Under the pieces are notes generated by a model. It worked only from the letters and a program-made list of their open reading frames with translations, made no database searches and was not told the DNA's origin. The position numbers were made by a program, and so were the translations under genes. 61,089 bases of DNA from Duncaniella sp. Lineage in GTDB: Bacteria; Bacteroidota; Bacteroidia; Bacteroidales; Muribaculaceae. This document shows positions 34,764 to 45,145 of this stretch, piece by piece. Each line of letters starts with the position of its first letter. Position 1 is the stretch's first letter. The stretch is from positions 1-61,089 of the forward strand of contig JAIDUB010000013.1 of assembly GCA_029060405.1 (NCBI GenBank), written 5' to 3'.

Positions 34764-35297
34764 TCAGATGTCGCTTTCGGAGACGTAGCCGTTCATCACG
34801 GCGTAGATGCCGAGGCCTGAGATGCTCTTGATGCCGAGTTTGGCGGTGATGTTCTTGCGATGGGTGAGCACGGTGTTGATGCTTATTGAGAGGCGGTCGG
34901 CTATTTCCTTGTTGATGCATCCGCGGGCGAGAAGGCTTAGCACGTCGATCTCGCGCTGGGAGAGGGCTGACTGCTCGGCCGCGGGTGAGGGGAGTGATGA
35001 AAGTATTTCCTGCAGGTGCTCCAGCAGCACGTCGGTGTGAGCCGATGGGTCGATGGTAAGGAATGAGTCGGAGGGGACTGACGTGATTATGGCCGTTGTC
35101 TTGCGTCGTGGCGCGAAAAAGGCCGAATGTTGCACCACGGCATCCGTATCGGCTATCCACAGAGTAGGTTCCGCGTCGGGGGGCGACGATGGAGATGCGT
35201 CGGTCACTTCGGCATCGCTTATGATACCCAACAGGCGTCGCATACCTTCCCGGCGGAGGGTGTCGCTGCACACTATCGCTACGAGCGGTCGCTTCAT
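34764..35297 (-). CDS. LuxR-family regulator with degenerate receiver-like domain
   Basis: A 177-aa protein starting at 35297 (MKRPLVAIVCSDTLRREGMR), whose ATG overlaps the TGA of the upstream gene. Residues 1-100 have the layout of a response-regulator receiver, but I do not see the acidic pocket, phosphorylatable Asp or conserved Lys in their usual settings. Residues ~112-172 are a LuxR/GerE helix-turn-helix: LSQREIDVLSLLARGCINKE, then ADRLSISINTVLTHRKNI. With no cognate kinase adjacent, control through the neighbouring RIC-like protein rather than phosphorylation is a reasonable inference. Confidence 0.88.
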   Translation of the reverse strand: MKRPLVAIVCSDTLRREGMRRLLGIISDAEVTDASPSSPPDAEPTLWIADTDAVVQHSAFFAPRRKTTAIITSVPSDSFLTIDPSAHTDVLLEHLQEILSSLPSPAAEQSALSQREIDVLSLLARGCINKEIADRLSISINTVLTHRKNITAKLGIKSISGLGIYAVMNGYVSESDI

Positions 35298-35977
35298 CGC
35301 TTGGAGGCCAGCTCGAGGGCGGCGGGGCGGAGGATGAGGTTGCGGATACGGTTGTTTTTGCTCAGATCGGTGCGCAGACCGGCCACGGCTACTATGGTGG
35401 CGTAGCACAGGTTGGGGTCATATTCGCCCGATATGTTGCGCACGATCATGCTGAGGAGATCGGCGAGCATTTCTTCCACCGCTTCGGCCGCGGCGGTGTC
35501 CACTTCGGGTACGGCATCGTTGTCGTTACGCTCAGCCGAGAGGGCGCGCAGGGTGGGGAAGAGGCTCTTAAGGTCACTGTCGATCAGCGCTATCAGGTCG
35601 GTCTTGGCCTTGTCAAAGAGGCGTCGGAGCAGTGTTAGGCTCGAGTTGTCGGGCCCTGAGGCGACAAGAGCGTTGAAATGCCGCTCTATGTTGGGTATCT
35701 GGAAGTGACGGTAATAGCGGTCGGTGAGCTCAAGGTAGCTGAGCATGGTGGGCATGTCGACCCGGCTGAGGGCAGTGGCGGGGAAATAGTCGCGGCTGGC
35801 GAATGTGTTGATTATCGTCACGAGGAAATCGGGCGACAGGCGGTGGGCCGCTGCGACTTCGGTCACGGAGCGGTCGTCGGTTCCGAGCGCTATGCCCAGT
35901 CGGTTTATGACCGGTATTATGGAAGGATCAGCAAGGATTACCTCACTGAGCGGAGTATCGGCGGTGATGATTTTCAT
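35294..35977 (-). CDS. RIC/ScdA-like protein lacking metal ligands
   Basis: A 227-aa helical protein. Residues ~5-60 align in pattern with the ScdA_N domain of iron-sulfur cluster repair (RIC/YtfE) proteins: TPLSEVILADPSIIPVINRLGI. In true RIC proteins the next residues are the di-Cys 'DFCCGG'; here residues 30-35 are ALGTDD. The C-terminal part has the length of a hemerythrin-like four-helix bundle, but the spaced His/Glu di-iron ligands are not apparent (only a few His, as in YYRHF and ERHFNAL). I infer a sensor or scaffold that has lost the metal site. It is co-translated with the LuxR gene (35294-35297). Confidence 0.7.
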   Translation of the reverse strand: MKIITADTPLSEVILADPSIIPVINRLGIALGTDDRSVTEVAAAHRLSPDFLVTIINTFASRDYFPATALSRVDMPTMLSYLELTDRYYRHFQIPNIERHFNALVASGPDNSSLTLLRRLFDKAKTDLIALIDSDLKSLFPTLRALSAERNDNDAVPEVDTAAAEAVEEMLADLLSMIVRNISGEYDPNLCYATIVAVAGLRTDLSKNNRIRNLILRPAALELASKR

Positions 35978-35999
35978 GGTTTGGCAAGATTGAGGTTTT

Positions 36000-36551
36000 T
36001 TAGCGGCGGCGCACCACTATGTAGCCGCTTTCGGTGATAACGGCGTCCATCATCACGTCGTGAGGCTCAACGGGTACTTCATCCACGAGCTGGAAATCGT
36101 AACCCACGCCTATCTTGACGGCGCGGCTCGTGGCAAGCAGGCGGTCGTAATATCCCTTTCCGCGTCCCAGTCGGGCACCACGTCGGTCATAGGCCACGCC
36201 GGGGATAACGATAAGCTCAATTTCGTCGATTGAAGTCACATCGTCGCCCGTGGGCTCCTCGATGTGAAATGAGCCGAGGGCAAGGCGCTGGCTGTCGTAG
36301 GGGAGTATCTCGAGGTTGACCCCGTTGACACGCGGCAGGAAGAAGCGCTTGCGTCCGCTCCACTTGGCGATGAACTCGCGCGTGGAGAGCTCGTCGGGGA
36401 GGGAGTGATACATGAGTATATTGCCGGCGAGGATAAACTCGGCGGTCTGCTCGAGCAGGGCAAACACGCGGGCGGCGGCCTGAGCCTTATCCTGCTCGGT
36501 AAGAAGTGTCTTGCGTGCCTTTACGTGGCGGCGGATATCGTCCTTGTTCAT
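36000..36551 (-). CDS. 5-formyltetrahydrofolate cyclo-ligase
   Basis: A 183-aa cytoplasmic enzyme that turns 5-formyl-THF into 5,10-methenyl-THF using ATP. Family signatures are the N-terminal DDIRRHVKARKTLL, IELIVIPGVAYDRRGARLG and GRGKGYYDRLL (the nucleotide/folate-binding glycine-rich motif). The length is normal. It lies 34 bases after ctpA and 22 bases before the RIC-like gene on the same strand, in an operon-like series without obvious functional unity. Confidence 0.93.
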   Translation of the reverse strand: MNKDDIRRHVKARKTLLTEQDKAQAAARVFALLEQTAEFILAGNILMYHSLPDELSTREFIAKWSGRKRFFLPRVNGVNLEILPYDSQRLALGSFHIEEPTGDDVTSIDEIELIVIPGVAYDRRGARLGRGKGYYDRLLATSRAVKIGVGYDFQLVDEVPVEPHDVMMDAVITESGYIVVRRR

Positions 36552-36585
36552 GATGATAGAGAGATTACCTGATTATCTAATTGTT

Positions 36586-38217
36586 TTATTCCGGGCTCTC
36601 ATCGGGCAGGAGGGGAAATGCCGCCTCGCCGCGGCCGAGTGCGTCGAGCGCCTCGCCTACGGTGGGATCAGTGTCGTTGAAGACCTGATAATAGGCTTCG
36701 GTGCCCAGCATGTTGCGGGTGATGAGAGCTTTCAGATTGTCAACAATCAAGTCGCGCGATTGGTTTATGTAGCCCATTCTGACGGGCACGCCCTCGCGCA
36801 TGGTGTATTGCACGAACTCGCTGAGCAGCACGCCGTCAGAGGGGATTATCTCAAGCAGTTCGTCGGGAGTGCGGGCCTGTGACAGACGGGCGCGGTTGGC
36901 GTCGGTAAACGTGAACGTGAATTTATGGAACAGACCTCGGTTGACCACGTCGAGATACCACGACGTGATACCCGAAGTGTCGTTGGGCACGAACAAGTCA
37001 GGCATTATGCCGCCACCGCCGTATACCTCGCGGCCGTGAAGTGTGGTGAAAATCAATGAGCGGTCGAGGTGTATGCTGTCGGCCGAGTAGAATTCGCCGT
37101 GGGAATAGCGTTCGTTGAGGTCGTTTTCGTAGTCCACGCCGGGAGCGTAGGTTTTCTGTATGCAGCGCCCCGACGGGGTGTAGTAGCGGGCTACGGTCAG
37201 GCGCACGGCACTGCTGTCGGGCAGCTCGTGCTGATGCTGTACGAGACCTTTGCCGAAAGAGCGGCGACCCACCACGAGGCCGCGGTCATTGTCCTGAATG
37301 GCGCCTGAAAGGATTTCGCTCGCGCTTGCGGTGAGTTCGTCGATGAGCACCACCACTTCACAGTCGCGCAGCGCGCCCGTGCCGTCGGCTACAGTGGCGG
37401 CATTGTTGGAATCCTTGCGTCCGCGCATGCTCACTATAGGCTGTCCCGCGCCCAAGAACTCGTTGGCTATCAGCACGGCCGGTTCCATATATCCTCCGCC
37501 GTTGCCGCGCAGGTCGATCATGAACGCCCGCGCGCCGCCGGCCCGCAGGTTGATGGCCGCGGTGATGAATTCGCCGAAGGTATTGGCGCCGAACTTGTTG
37601 ATATGTATGTAGCCTGTGGTATCGTTGATCATGTATGCCGCATCTACGGTGTTGACCGGAATGTCGCCGCGGGTGATCTCAAATGTGAGCAGGCCTTTCA
37701 CGCCCGGACGCTTCACGTCGACCTTGACCACCGATCCGCGGTCGCCGCGCAGCGACTTGAGCACACGCGACTGAGGCCACTGCCGCCCGGCGGCAATAGA
37801 ATCGTCGATGGCCACTATGCGGTCGCCGGCCATGATGCCTACCTTATCCGACGGGCCTCCGGGTATCACCTCAAGCACGTTGATGGTATCGCCGAGCATA
37901 TTGAACTGGATGCCCACGCCAGAGAACGAGCCGCCGAGATCTTCATTCACCTGCTGCAGATCAGAGGCGGGGATATAGGTGGAATGGGGGTCGAGATGCG
38001 AGAGAAGGTCGGGAATGGAAACTTCAAGAAGGCTGTCGATGTTGACATTGTCCACGTAATTCTCATCCACAAGTCCGAGAATGGCATCAATCTTGGCCCG
38101 CGACGGGGAGTCATATCTGTCGGAAAACAGATATTTACCGAGCCACATGCCTGCAATCAAGGCGATGGCCACCACCAGAGGCAGCCATACGGCCGTTTTG
38201 CGTAAATTCTGATTCAT
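36586..38217 (-). CDS. S41 family C-terminal processing peptidase
   Basis: A 543-aa periplasmic serine protease anchored by an N-terminal helix (VWLPLVVAIALIAGMWLGKYL). It has a PDZ domain (~90-170; GVGIQFNMLGDTINVLEVIPGGPSDKVGI), then the S41 catalytic core: RGNGGGYMEPAVLIA, and the Ser-Lys dyad in DELTASASEILSGAIQD (Ser) and GRRSFGKGLVQ (Lys). A C-terminal helical extension of ~150 residues is typical of Bacteroidota Ctp proteases. Substrates cannot be inferred. Confidence 0.94.
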   Translation of the reverse strand: MNQNLRKTAVWLPLVVAIALIAGMWLGKYLFSDRYDSPSRAKIDAILGLVDENYVDNVNIDSLLEVSIPDLLSHLDPHSTYIPASDLQQVNEDLGGSFSGVGIQFNMLGDTINVLEVIPGGPSDKVGIMAGDRIVAIDDSIAAGRQWPQSRVLKSLRGDRGSVVKVDVKRPGVKGLLTFEITRGDIPVNTVDAAYMINDTTGYIHINKFGANTFGEFITAAINLRAGGARAFMIDLRGNGGGYMEPAVLIANEFLGAGQPIVSMRGRKDSNNAATVADGTGALRDCEVVVLIDELTASASEILSGAIQDNDRGLVVGRRSFGKGLVQHQHELPDSSAVRLTVARYYTPSGRCIQKTYAPGVDYENDLNERYSHGEFYSADSIHLDRSLIFTTLHGREVYGGGGIMPDLFVPNDTSGITSWYLDVVNRGLFHKFTFTFTDANRARLSQARTPDELLEIIPSDGVLLSEFVQYTMREGVPVRMGYINQSRDLIVDNLKALITRNMLGTEAYYQVFNDTDPTVGEALDALGRGEAAFPLLPDESPE

Positions 38218-38285
38218 CTATGTATTAAAAAAATAGCTTTTTGATTTCTGACGGAAAAGTATCGGGGATAAATCGCGCGTGTGTG

Positions 38286-38714
38286 TCATTCAATCTCCTC
38301 TATGTGGCAACATTCCACTCCCGCGCGGCGCAGCAGATCGATGCCGTCGGTTATGCGGTAGAGTTCATTGAACACCACCCGCTTTATGCCGGCCTGAATT
38401 ATGAGTTTCGCGCAATCGAGGCATGGCGACGCGGTGATGTAGAGCGTGGCGCCGTCGCTGGAGTTGTTGCTTCGGGCCACCTTGGTTATGGCATTGGCCT
38501 CGGCGTGGAGCACATAGCTCTTTGTGAGGCCGCTTTCGTCCTCACAAATGTTTTCAAATCCCGCCGGAGTACCGTTGAATCCGTCGGAGATTATAGCGCG
38601 GTCTTTCACCAGCAGCGCGCCCACCTTGCGGCGCTCGCAATAGGAATTCTCAGCCCATATCCGCGCCATGCGCAGGTAGCGGCGGTCGAGTACCTCACGT
38701 TTATCCATATACAT
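38286..38714 (-). CDS. dCMP deaminase-family zinc enzyme
   Basis: A 142-aa deaminase likely converting dCMP to dUMP for thymidylate synthesis. The zinc/catalytic motifs are HAEANAI (His ligand and catalytic Glu) and PCLDCAKLI (two Cys ligands), and ISDGFNGTPAG is the substrate-binding stretch of the dCMP family. Two adjacent in-frame ATGs (38714 and 38708) are equally possible starts. It is the first gene of the leftward ctpA cluster. A -7 box CAAAATTA on the plus strand (TAATTTTG on the minus) sits at 38730-38737. Confidence 0.92.
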   Translation of the reverse strand: MYMDKREVLDRRYLRMARIWAENSYCERRKVGALLVKDRAIISDGFNGTPAGFENICEDESGLTKSYVLHAEANAITKVARSNNSSDGATLYITASPCLDCAKLIIQAGIKRVVFNELYRITDGIDLLRRAGVECCHIEEIE

Positions 38715-38729
38715 GAATTAATTGTGCCA

Positions 38730-38737
38730 CAAAATTA
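38730..38737 (-). promoter_or_regulatory. Promoter -7 box of the dCMP deaminase cluster
   Basis: TAATTTTG on the minus strand fits TAnnTTTG, 15 bases before the first possible ATG. No good -33 TTTG was found, so this is a partial match. Confidence 0.4.
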
Positions 38738-38817
38738 CTCAATTTCCCCTATTTCCCACCATAAAAGCGAAATATTTTGAGCGGAAACGGCCTGTCAAAG
38801 AGCGGCGGCTCACTTTT

Positions 38818-38849
38818 TTTGCGCGGGCAGTGCACAATTTTAACATTTG
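38818..38849 (+). promoter_or_regulatory. Possible promoter of the META lipoprotein gene
   Basis: TTTG at 38818-38821, 19 bases, then TAACATTTG (38841-38849), which has one base too many between TA and TTTG. It is a near-match 45 bases before the ATG. Confidence 0.4.
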
Positions 38850-38893
38850 CAGCGTTATATATTTATACGTCAATCAAGAAATTGTGTGAAATC

Positions 38894-39784
38894 ATGAGTA
38901 AATCATCTCTTTTAATCGGTATAATGGCTGCAATGTCGCTCGGATCGTGCTCGACGATCAACAGTATCATCCACCGTCAGGCAAAGGACACTCCCGCGCC
39001 TGCCGCTCCCGTGGCTCCCGTATCGGAAACCACCGTGGTATCGTCAAACCAGTCGGTGAAGGCTATATCAGGCGAGTGGGCCGTAATTGAAATCAATGGC
39101 CGTGAACTTAATATCAACGGCGACAATCGCCCTACTTTCACATTTACCGCCGCCCCCGATGTGGCCGGAGCCGTGAGCCTCATAGCTTTCAACGGCTGCA
39201 ATTATCTCAACGGAACATATCTGGTGGGAGAGAAGAAACTCGTGCCGCAGAGCGAGCTTATATCGTCGCTTATGGCATGTCCCGACGCTCCATATGAATA
39301 TGAAGTTAATCAGGCGCTGGCCAAGGTGACGGAATACAGCGTGGAACGCGCCGGCGGCATGGCGACACTCCGACTCATGGATGATACCGGCAGGGCGGTG
39401 ATGGTGCTCCGCAATCACACGCTGTCGTATCTCAACGGCGCATGGAAAGTGCTTCGAATCGACAATAAGACAGTGCCTTCCACGGCCGAAGTAAAGGTAG
39501 TGATCGATATTCAGTCGCGCACCATCCACGGTAACGCGGGCTGTAATCTGCTCAACGGGGAGATATTGCTGAATCTCGACGTGCCGGCCGGCATAGAGTT
39601 CGGCAATCTGCGCACCACGCGCATGATGTGTCCTGATATCGAGACCGAGCAGGCTTTTCTCGTCGCACTCGAGCAGGTGAAGGCTGCGGCTAATGTCGAC
39701 GCTGACCATGCTTCGCTCCTTAATGATAAGGATGAGGTGATAGTATCGCTCGAGCGCATCGATCCCGCGAGCATGGAGGAGTGA
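38894..39784 (+). CDS. META (HslJ-like) domain lipoprotein
   Basis: A 296-aa lipoprotein; I start it at 38894 (MSKSSLLIGIMAAMSLGSCS), with lipobox LGSC at about residues 16-19, rather than 39 residues earlier where no signal peptide exists. After an Ala/Pro/Val linker come two META/DUF306 units. The first (~70-170) has SGEWAVIEINGRELNIN, FTFTAAPDVAGAVSLIAFNG and CNYLNGTY; the second (~185-290) has LNGAWKVLRIDNKTVP, VVIDIQSRTIHGNAGCNLLNG and RTTRMMCPDIETEQAFL. HslJ-type proteins are tied to envelope stress and novobiocin tolerance in E. coli, but the molecular role is open. Confidence 0.88.
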   Translation: MSKSSLLIGIMAAMSLGSCSTINSIIHRQAKDTPAPAAPVAPVSETTVVSSNQSVKAISGEWAVIEINGRELNINGDNRPTFTFTAAPDVAGAVSLIAFNGCNYLNGTYLVGEKKLVPQSELISSLMACPDAPYEYEVNQALAKVTEYSVERAGGMATLRLMDDTGRAVMVLRNHTLSYLNGAWKVLRIDNKTVPSTAEVKVVIDIQSRTIHGNAGCNLLNGEILLNLDVPAGIEFGNLRTTRMMCPDIETEQAFLVALEQVKAAANVDADHASLLNDKDEVIVSLERIDPASMEE

Positions 39785-39851
39785 GAATTTTTAAATTTAG
39801 AACGGAGAATTGAGAATTTAAAATTTTAGAATTTTCGGCTCTGCCGGACAT

Positions 39852-39893
39852 AAAAAATGGAGAATCGAGTTTCGGCTCAATTCTCCATTTTTT
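39852..39893. terminator. Bidirectional terminator
   Basis: AAAAAATGGAGAAT (39852-39865) and ATTCTCCATTTTTT (39880-39893) are perfect 14-bp arms with an inner GAG/CTC extension. A T-run follows on either strand. It lies between the convergent META lipoprotein and inositol-phosphate synthase genes and can serve both. Confidence 0.85.
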
Positions 39894-39916
39894 AATTTTT
39901 AAAATTTCAATTACGA

Positions 39917-41245
39917 TCAATCGATTTCCTCATCGGGTTCGTAGCCGCCCATTTCGCGGAGAGCGTTTTTGAGCATGGTGTACTGCTGATAGAGGTTGTT
40001 GACGGGGACTTCGTTTTTGGTATAGTCGTGCATCGGGCTCTTGAGGTAGAAGCTGAGCCAGCGCTGAGTGCCATACCATCCGGCGCGTGCTGCGAGGTCG
40101 CTCAGGAGCACGAGGTCAAGGCAGAGGGGAGCAGCGAGGATAGAATCGCGGCAGAGGAAGTTGATCTTGATCTGCATGGGGTAGCCCATCCAGCCGAAGA
40201 TGTCGATGTTGTCCCAGCCTTCCTTATTATCGTTGCGCGGGGGGTAGTAGTTGATGCGCACTTTGTGGTAGTAGCCGGTGTGAGTGCCGTGGTCGGCGCC
40301 ATAGAGATCGGGCTGATTTTCGGGCACGAGGATTGACTCGAGGGTAGAGAGTTTCGATACCTCCTTGGTGCGGAAGTTGGCGGGCTCGTCGAGCACGAGG
40401 CCGTCGCGGTTGCCGAGGATGTTGGTTGAGAACCATCCGCTCAGGCCGAGGCAGCGGGTGCCGATGATGGGAGCGAAGCCTGACTTTACGAGAGTCTGGC
40501 CTGTCTTGAAGTCCTTGCCGGCGATAGGCATCTTGGTCTTTTCGGCGAGTTCCCACATGGCGGGGATATCAACTGTGGTGTTGGGAGCGCCCATGATGAA
40601 GGGAGCGCCTTCTGTGAGGGCTGCGTAGGCGTAGCACATCGAGGGAGCGACGTGAGCCTTGTCGTCGGCCTTCATGGCTGCTTCGAGGTCGGCGAGGTTG
40701 TAGTGAACGTTTTCGTCAACGGGTACATACACTTCGGTCGAAGCTGCCCAGAGCACAACCACGCGGTCGCAGTTGTTTTCCTTCTTGAAGTTGCGTATAT
40801 CTTCGCGGAGCTGCTCCACCATTTCCCAGCGGGTCTTGTCTTTCATGACGTTGTCGCCTTCGAGACGAGAAGCGTAGTTTTTGTCAAAAGCGGCCTTCAT
40901 GGGGACGATCTTTTCGAGTTCGTCCTTTACGGGAAGGATATCTTTTTCTTTAAGCACCTCGCAGTTCATGGCGCTTTCGAAAGCGTTGGCGGGATATACG
41001 TCCCATGCACCGAATACTATATCGTTGAGGTCAGTGATGGGAACGATTTCGTTGTAGGGGAGGTATTTCTTGTCAGCTCCCTTGCCTACACGGATTTTGT
41101 CGTACTGAGTCATCGAGCCGACGGGCTTTGTGAGGCCCTTGCGGGTCATGAGTACGCCGGTCATAAAAGTAGAGGACACTGCTCCGAGACCCACGACGAG
41201 CACGCCAAGACGGCCGGTAGCGGGTTTAACGTCGGTTTTCTTCAT
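39917..41245 (-). CDS. Inositol-3-phosphate synthase
   Basis: A 442-aa NAD-dependent enzyme turning glucose-6-phosphate into myo-inositol-3-phosphate. The Rossmann motif is GRLGVLVVGLGAVSSTFMTG; other hallmarks are VVLWAASTEVYVP, FIMGAPNTTVDIP, the catalytic Lys region GKDFKTGQTLVKSG, and NILGNRDGLVLDEPANFRTK. In Bacteroides the gene sits with inositol-lipid genes (phosphatidylinositol-phosphate synthase and others). Here it stands alone, so its lipid partners must be encoded elsewhere. Convergent with the META lipoprotein gene. Confidence 0.95.
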   Translation of the reverse strand: MKKTDVKPATGRLGVLVVGLGAVSSTFMTGVLMTRKGLTKPVGSMTQYDKIRVGKGADKKYLPYNEIVPITDLNDIVFGAWDVYPANAFESAMNCEVLKEKDILPVKDELEKIVPMKAAFDKNYASRLEGDNVMKDKTRWEMVEQLREDIRNFKKENNCDRVVVLWAASTEVYVPVDENVHYNLADLEAAMKADDKAHVAPSMCYAYAALTEGAPFIMGAPNTTVDIPAMWELAEKTKMPIAGKDFKTGQTLVKSGFAPIIGTRCLGLSGWFSTNILGNRDGLVLDEPANFRTKEVSKLSTLESILVPENQPDLYGADHGTHTGYYHKVRINYYPPRNDNKEGWDNIDIFGWMGYPMQIKINFLCRDSILAAPLCLDLVLLSDLAARAGWYGTQRWLSFYLKSPMHDYTKNEVPVNNLYQQYTMLKNALREMGGYEPDEEID

Positions 41246-41331
41246 GTTTTCTAAGGTTGAAACTAATATTATATTAATGTATTATCACATAGGAGCGGCT
41301 GCTGTGAGGTCGCAGTCACCGAAATTGCCGT

Positions 41332-41339
41332 CAAAAATA
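41332..41339 (-). promoter_or_regulatory. Possible promoter -7 box of the inositol-phosphate synthase gene
   Basis: On the minus strand TATTTTTG fits TAnnTTTG, about 87 bases before the ATG. The -33 region is A/T-rich without a TTTG, so the match is partial. Confidence 0.4.
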
Positions 41340-41560
41340 CTGCTAATTTTTTTAAATGTAAAATTTTTGATATTGTAATTTTAGTGTTATTTGCTAAATG
41401 TAGTTAAAGAAACGTAGATTGTAATAAAAAATGGTAATTCTGGTGCTGAAAGATGTAGTAATAGTAAATGAGTGTTAATCGGGTGCGGTGATTCATGTAC
41501 AGTGGCGGCGGATAATACCGATAGCTCCCCCGCCTCTGACAATCCCGGACGACACCGGAT

Positions 41561-41614
41561 GGGTCAGACAAGTCAGACGAGTCCGACATGTCCGACGAGT
41601 CCGACAGATCAGGC
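41561..41614. repeat. Six tandem 9-bp units, second array
   Basis: The nonamers gggtcagac, aagtcagac, gagtccgac, atgtccgac, gagtccgac and agatcaggc abut at 41561-41614. They share the NNGTCNGAC unit with the array at 6263-6325. The surrounding gap (41246-41694) shows no gene; a repeated CCGGACGACACCGG-like palindrome sits just upstream. Confidence 0.7.
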
Positions 41615-41694
41615 AGCCCTGACTTGGCAGGGGCGACCTGCCGGTATTCTGAAAAAGTCGGGCGGAAGTGCATGAAAAATATTTTGCGGAAATG

Positions 41695-41726
41695 TTTGGT
41701 AGTTAGGAAAATAAGTTGTAATTTTG
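41695..41726 (+). promoter_or_regulatory. Promoter of the ribosomal superoperon
   Basis: TTTG at 41695-41698, a 20-base spacer, and TAATTTTG at 41719-41726 match the Bacteroidota consensus. rpsL starts 146 bases downstream, giving a leader of roughly 140 bases. Confidence 0.75.
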
Positions 41727-41733
41727 CAACGCT

Positions 41734-41812
41734 TTAAGAGTATTGCGCCCGTATGTCAGCCGTAACAATTTGATTGTCAGGCTGATATATCTATGTGGCA
41801 GGTGCTCTTGAG
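41734..41812 (+). promoter_or_regulatory. Nested-hairpin leader of rpsL
   Basis: Three helices nest concentrically: AAGAG (41736-41740) with CTCTT (41805-41809), TCAGCC (41756-41761) with GGCTGA (41780-41785), and ACAAT (41765-41769) with ATTGT (41773-41777). Such a leader could bind a ribosomal protein for feedback control. No SD-like sequence is sequestered; the rpsL start lies 60 bases further on. Confidence 0.45.
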
Positions 41813-41872
41813 GCGTCCGAAAAAGAAACGTAATTCGAATAATAAACATAAAGTATAACTAAAACAACTAAG

Positions 41873-42256
41873 ATGCCTACTATTCAGCAATTAGTAAGAA
41901 AAGGACGTGTAGCCCTCGAAGACAAGAGCAAGTCTCCCGCTCTCGACAGCTGTCCGCAGCGTCGTGGCGTGTGTGTACGTGTCTACACCACCACCCCCAA
42001 GAAACCTAACTCGGCAATGCGTAAAGTAGCCCGTGTACGCCTCACCAACGGTAAGGAAGTCAACAGCTACATCCCCGGTGAAGGTCACAACCTTCAGGAG
42101 CACTCGATCGTGCTTGTACGCGGTGGTCGTGTTAAGGACCTCCCCGGTGTACGCTATCACATTGTCCGCGGTACTCTCGATACCTCCGGTGTCAAGGATC
42201 GCACCCAGCGTCGCTCCAAGTATGGTGCAAAACGCCCCAAAGCCGGTAAGAAGTAA
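41873..42256 (+). CDS. rpsL: 30S ribosomal protein S12
   Basis: The 127-aa decoding-centre protein, first gene of the superoperon. The conserved [18 protein letters not shown] carries the Lys that pairs with the mRNA-tRNA helix and is a classic streptomycin-resistance site; [17 protein letters not shown] contains the second resistance-associated Lys and the usually methylthiolated Asp. Both Lys are the wild-type (sensitive) form. The start [12 protein letters not shown] is standard. Confidence 0.97.
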   Translation: MPTIQQLVRKGRVALEDKSKSPALDSCPQRRGVCVRVYTTTPKKPNSAMRKVARVRLTNGKEVNSYIPGEGHNLQEHSIVLVRGGRVKDLPGVRYHIVRGTLDTSGVKDRTQRRSKYGAKRPKAGKK

Positions 42257-42371
42257 TCAGAGACCGACTACTGAAAAGCGTTACCGTTTCTTTTCTTAAC
42301 TATCAATTCAAAAACAGAGTAAATTAACCTCGTTTTTGTGATTGGAAAAGGCTAAATCAAAAGGTTGAGTA

Positions 42372-42414
42372 AACCCTCACGAGCGGTCAGAGGACCGCGA
42401 CTCCGAAAAGGGTT
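42372..42414 (+). promoter_or_regulatory. Stem-loop upstream of rpsG
   Basis: In the 212-base gap between rpsL and rpsG, AACCCT (42372-42377) pairs with AGGGTT (42409-42414) around a perfect inner hairpin GCGGTC-agag-GACCGC (42383-42398). In E. coli S7 controls its operon at the rpsL-rpsG gap, so an equivalent protein-binding site is plausible here. The remaining leader to the ATG is A-rich. Confidence 0.45.
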
Positions 42415-42468
42415 GAAGATGAAGATGCAGCAACAACCAAGCAACAAAAACAAAACATTTCTAAAACA

Positions 42469-42945
42469 ATGAGAAAGGCTAAGCCCAAAAAGCGGGTAAT
42501 TCTCCCCGATCCCGTGTTTCACGATGTAAGAGTGTCAAAGTTCGTCAACCACCTTATGTATGACGGCAAGAAGAACACTTCCTACACTATTTTCTATACG
42601 GCTCTCGAACTTGTGAAAGCCAAGATGCCCAACAACGAGGAAACCGCCCTCGAAATCTGGAAAAAAGCCCTCGAAAACGTCACTCCCCAAGTGGAGGTTA
42701 AGTCGCGCCGAGTAGGTGGTGCAACCTTCCAGGTCCCCACTGAAATCCGTCCCGACCGTAAAGAATCAATCTCAATGAAAAACCTTATCCTCTACGCACG
42801 CCGCCGCGGAGGAAAGACCATGGCTGAAAAGCTCGCCGCTGAAATCGTCGACGCTTTCAATGACCAAGGTGGCGCATTCAAGCGCAAGGAAGATATGCAC
42901 AAGATGGCCGAGGCCAACCGCGCATTCGCTCACTTCCGTTTCTGA
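42469..42945 (+). CDS. rpsG: 30S ribosomal protein S7
   Basis: The primary 16S 3'-domain assembly protein, 158 aa and helical. Markers are [31 protein letters not shown], the [20 protein letters not shown] beta hairpin, and the C-terminal [10 protein letters not shown]. It follows a long gap with a stem-loop and precedes fusA by 39 bases. Confidence 0.97.
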   Translation: MRKAKPKKRVILPDPVFHDVRVSKFVNHLMYDGKKNTSYTIFYTALELVKAKMPNNEETALEIWKKALENVTPQVEVKSRRVGGATFQVPTEIRPDRKESISMKNLILYARRRGGKTMAEKLAAEIVDAFNDQGGAFKRKEDMHKMAEANRAFAHFRF

Positions 42946-42984
42946 GATTAAGATTAATAACTTTAATTACACAATAGCACATAA

Positions 42985-45111
<2,127 letters not shown>

Positions 45112-45145
45112 TCAATAATCGTCAACAATCATTCAACCCTATAAG

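Noticed and set aside
45112-45145. Missing tuf as an assembly error
   Set aside because: The 34-base fusA-rpsJ gap is clean with intact ends; absence of tuf at this place is normal in many Bacteroidota.
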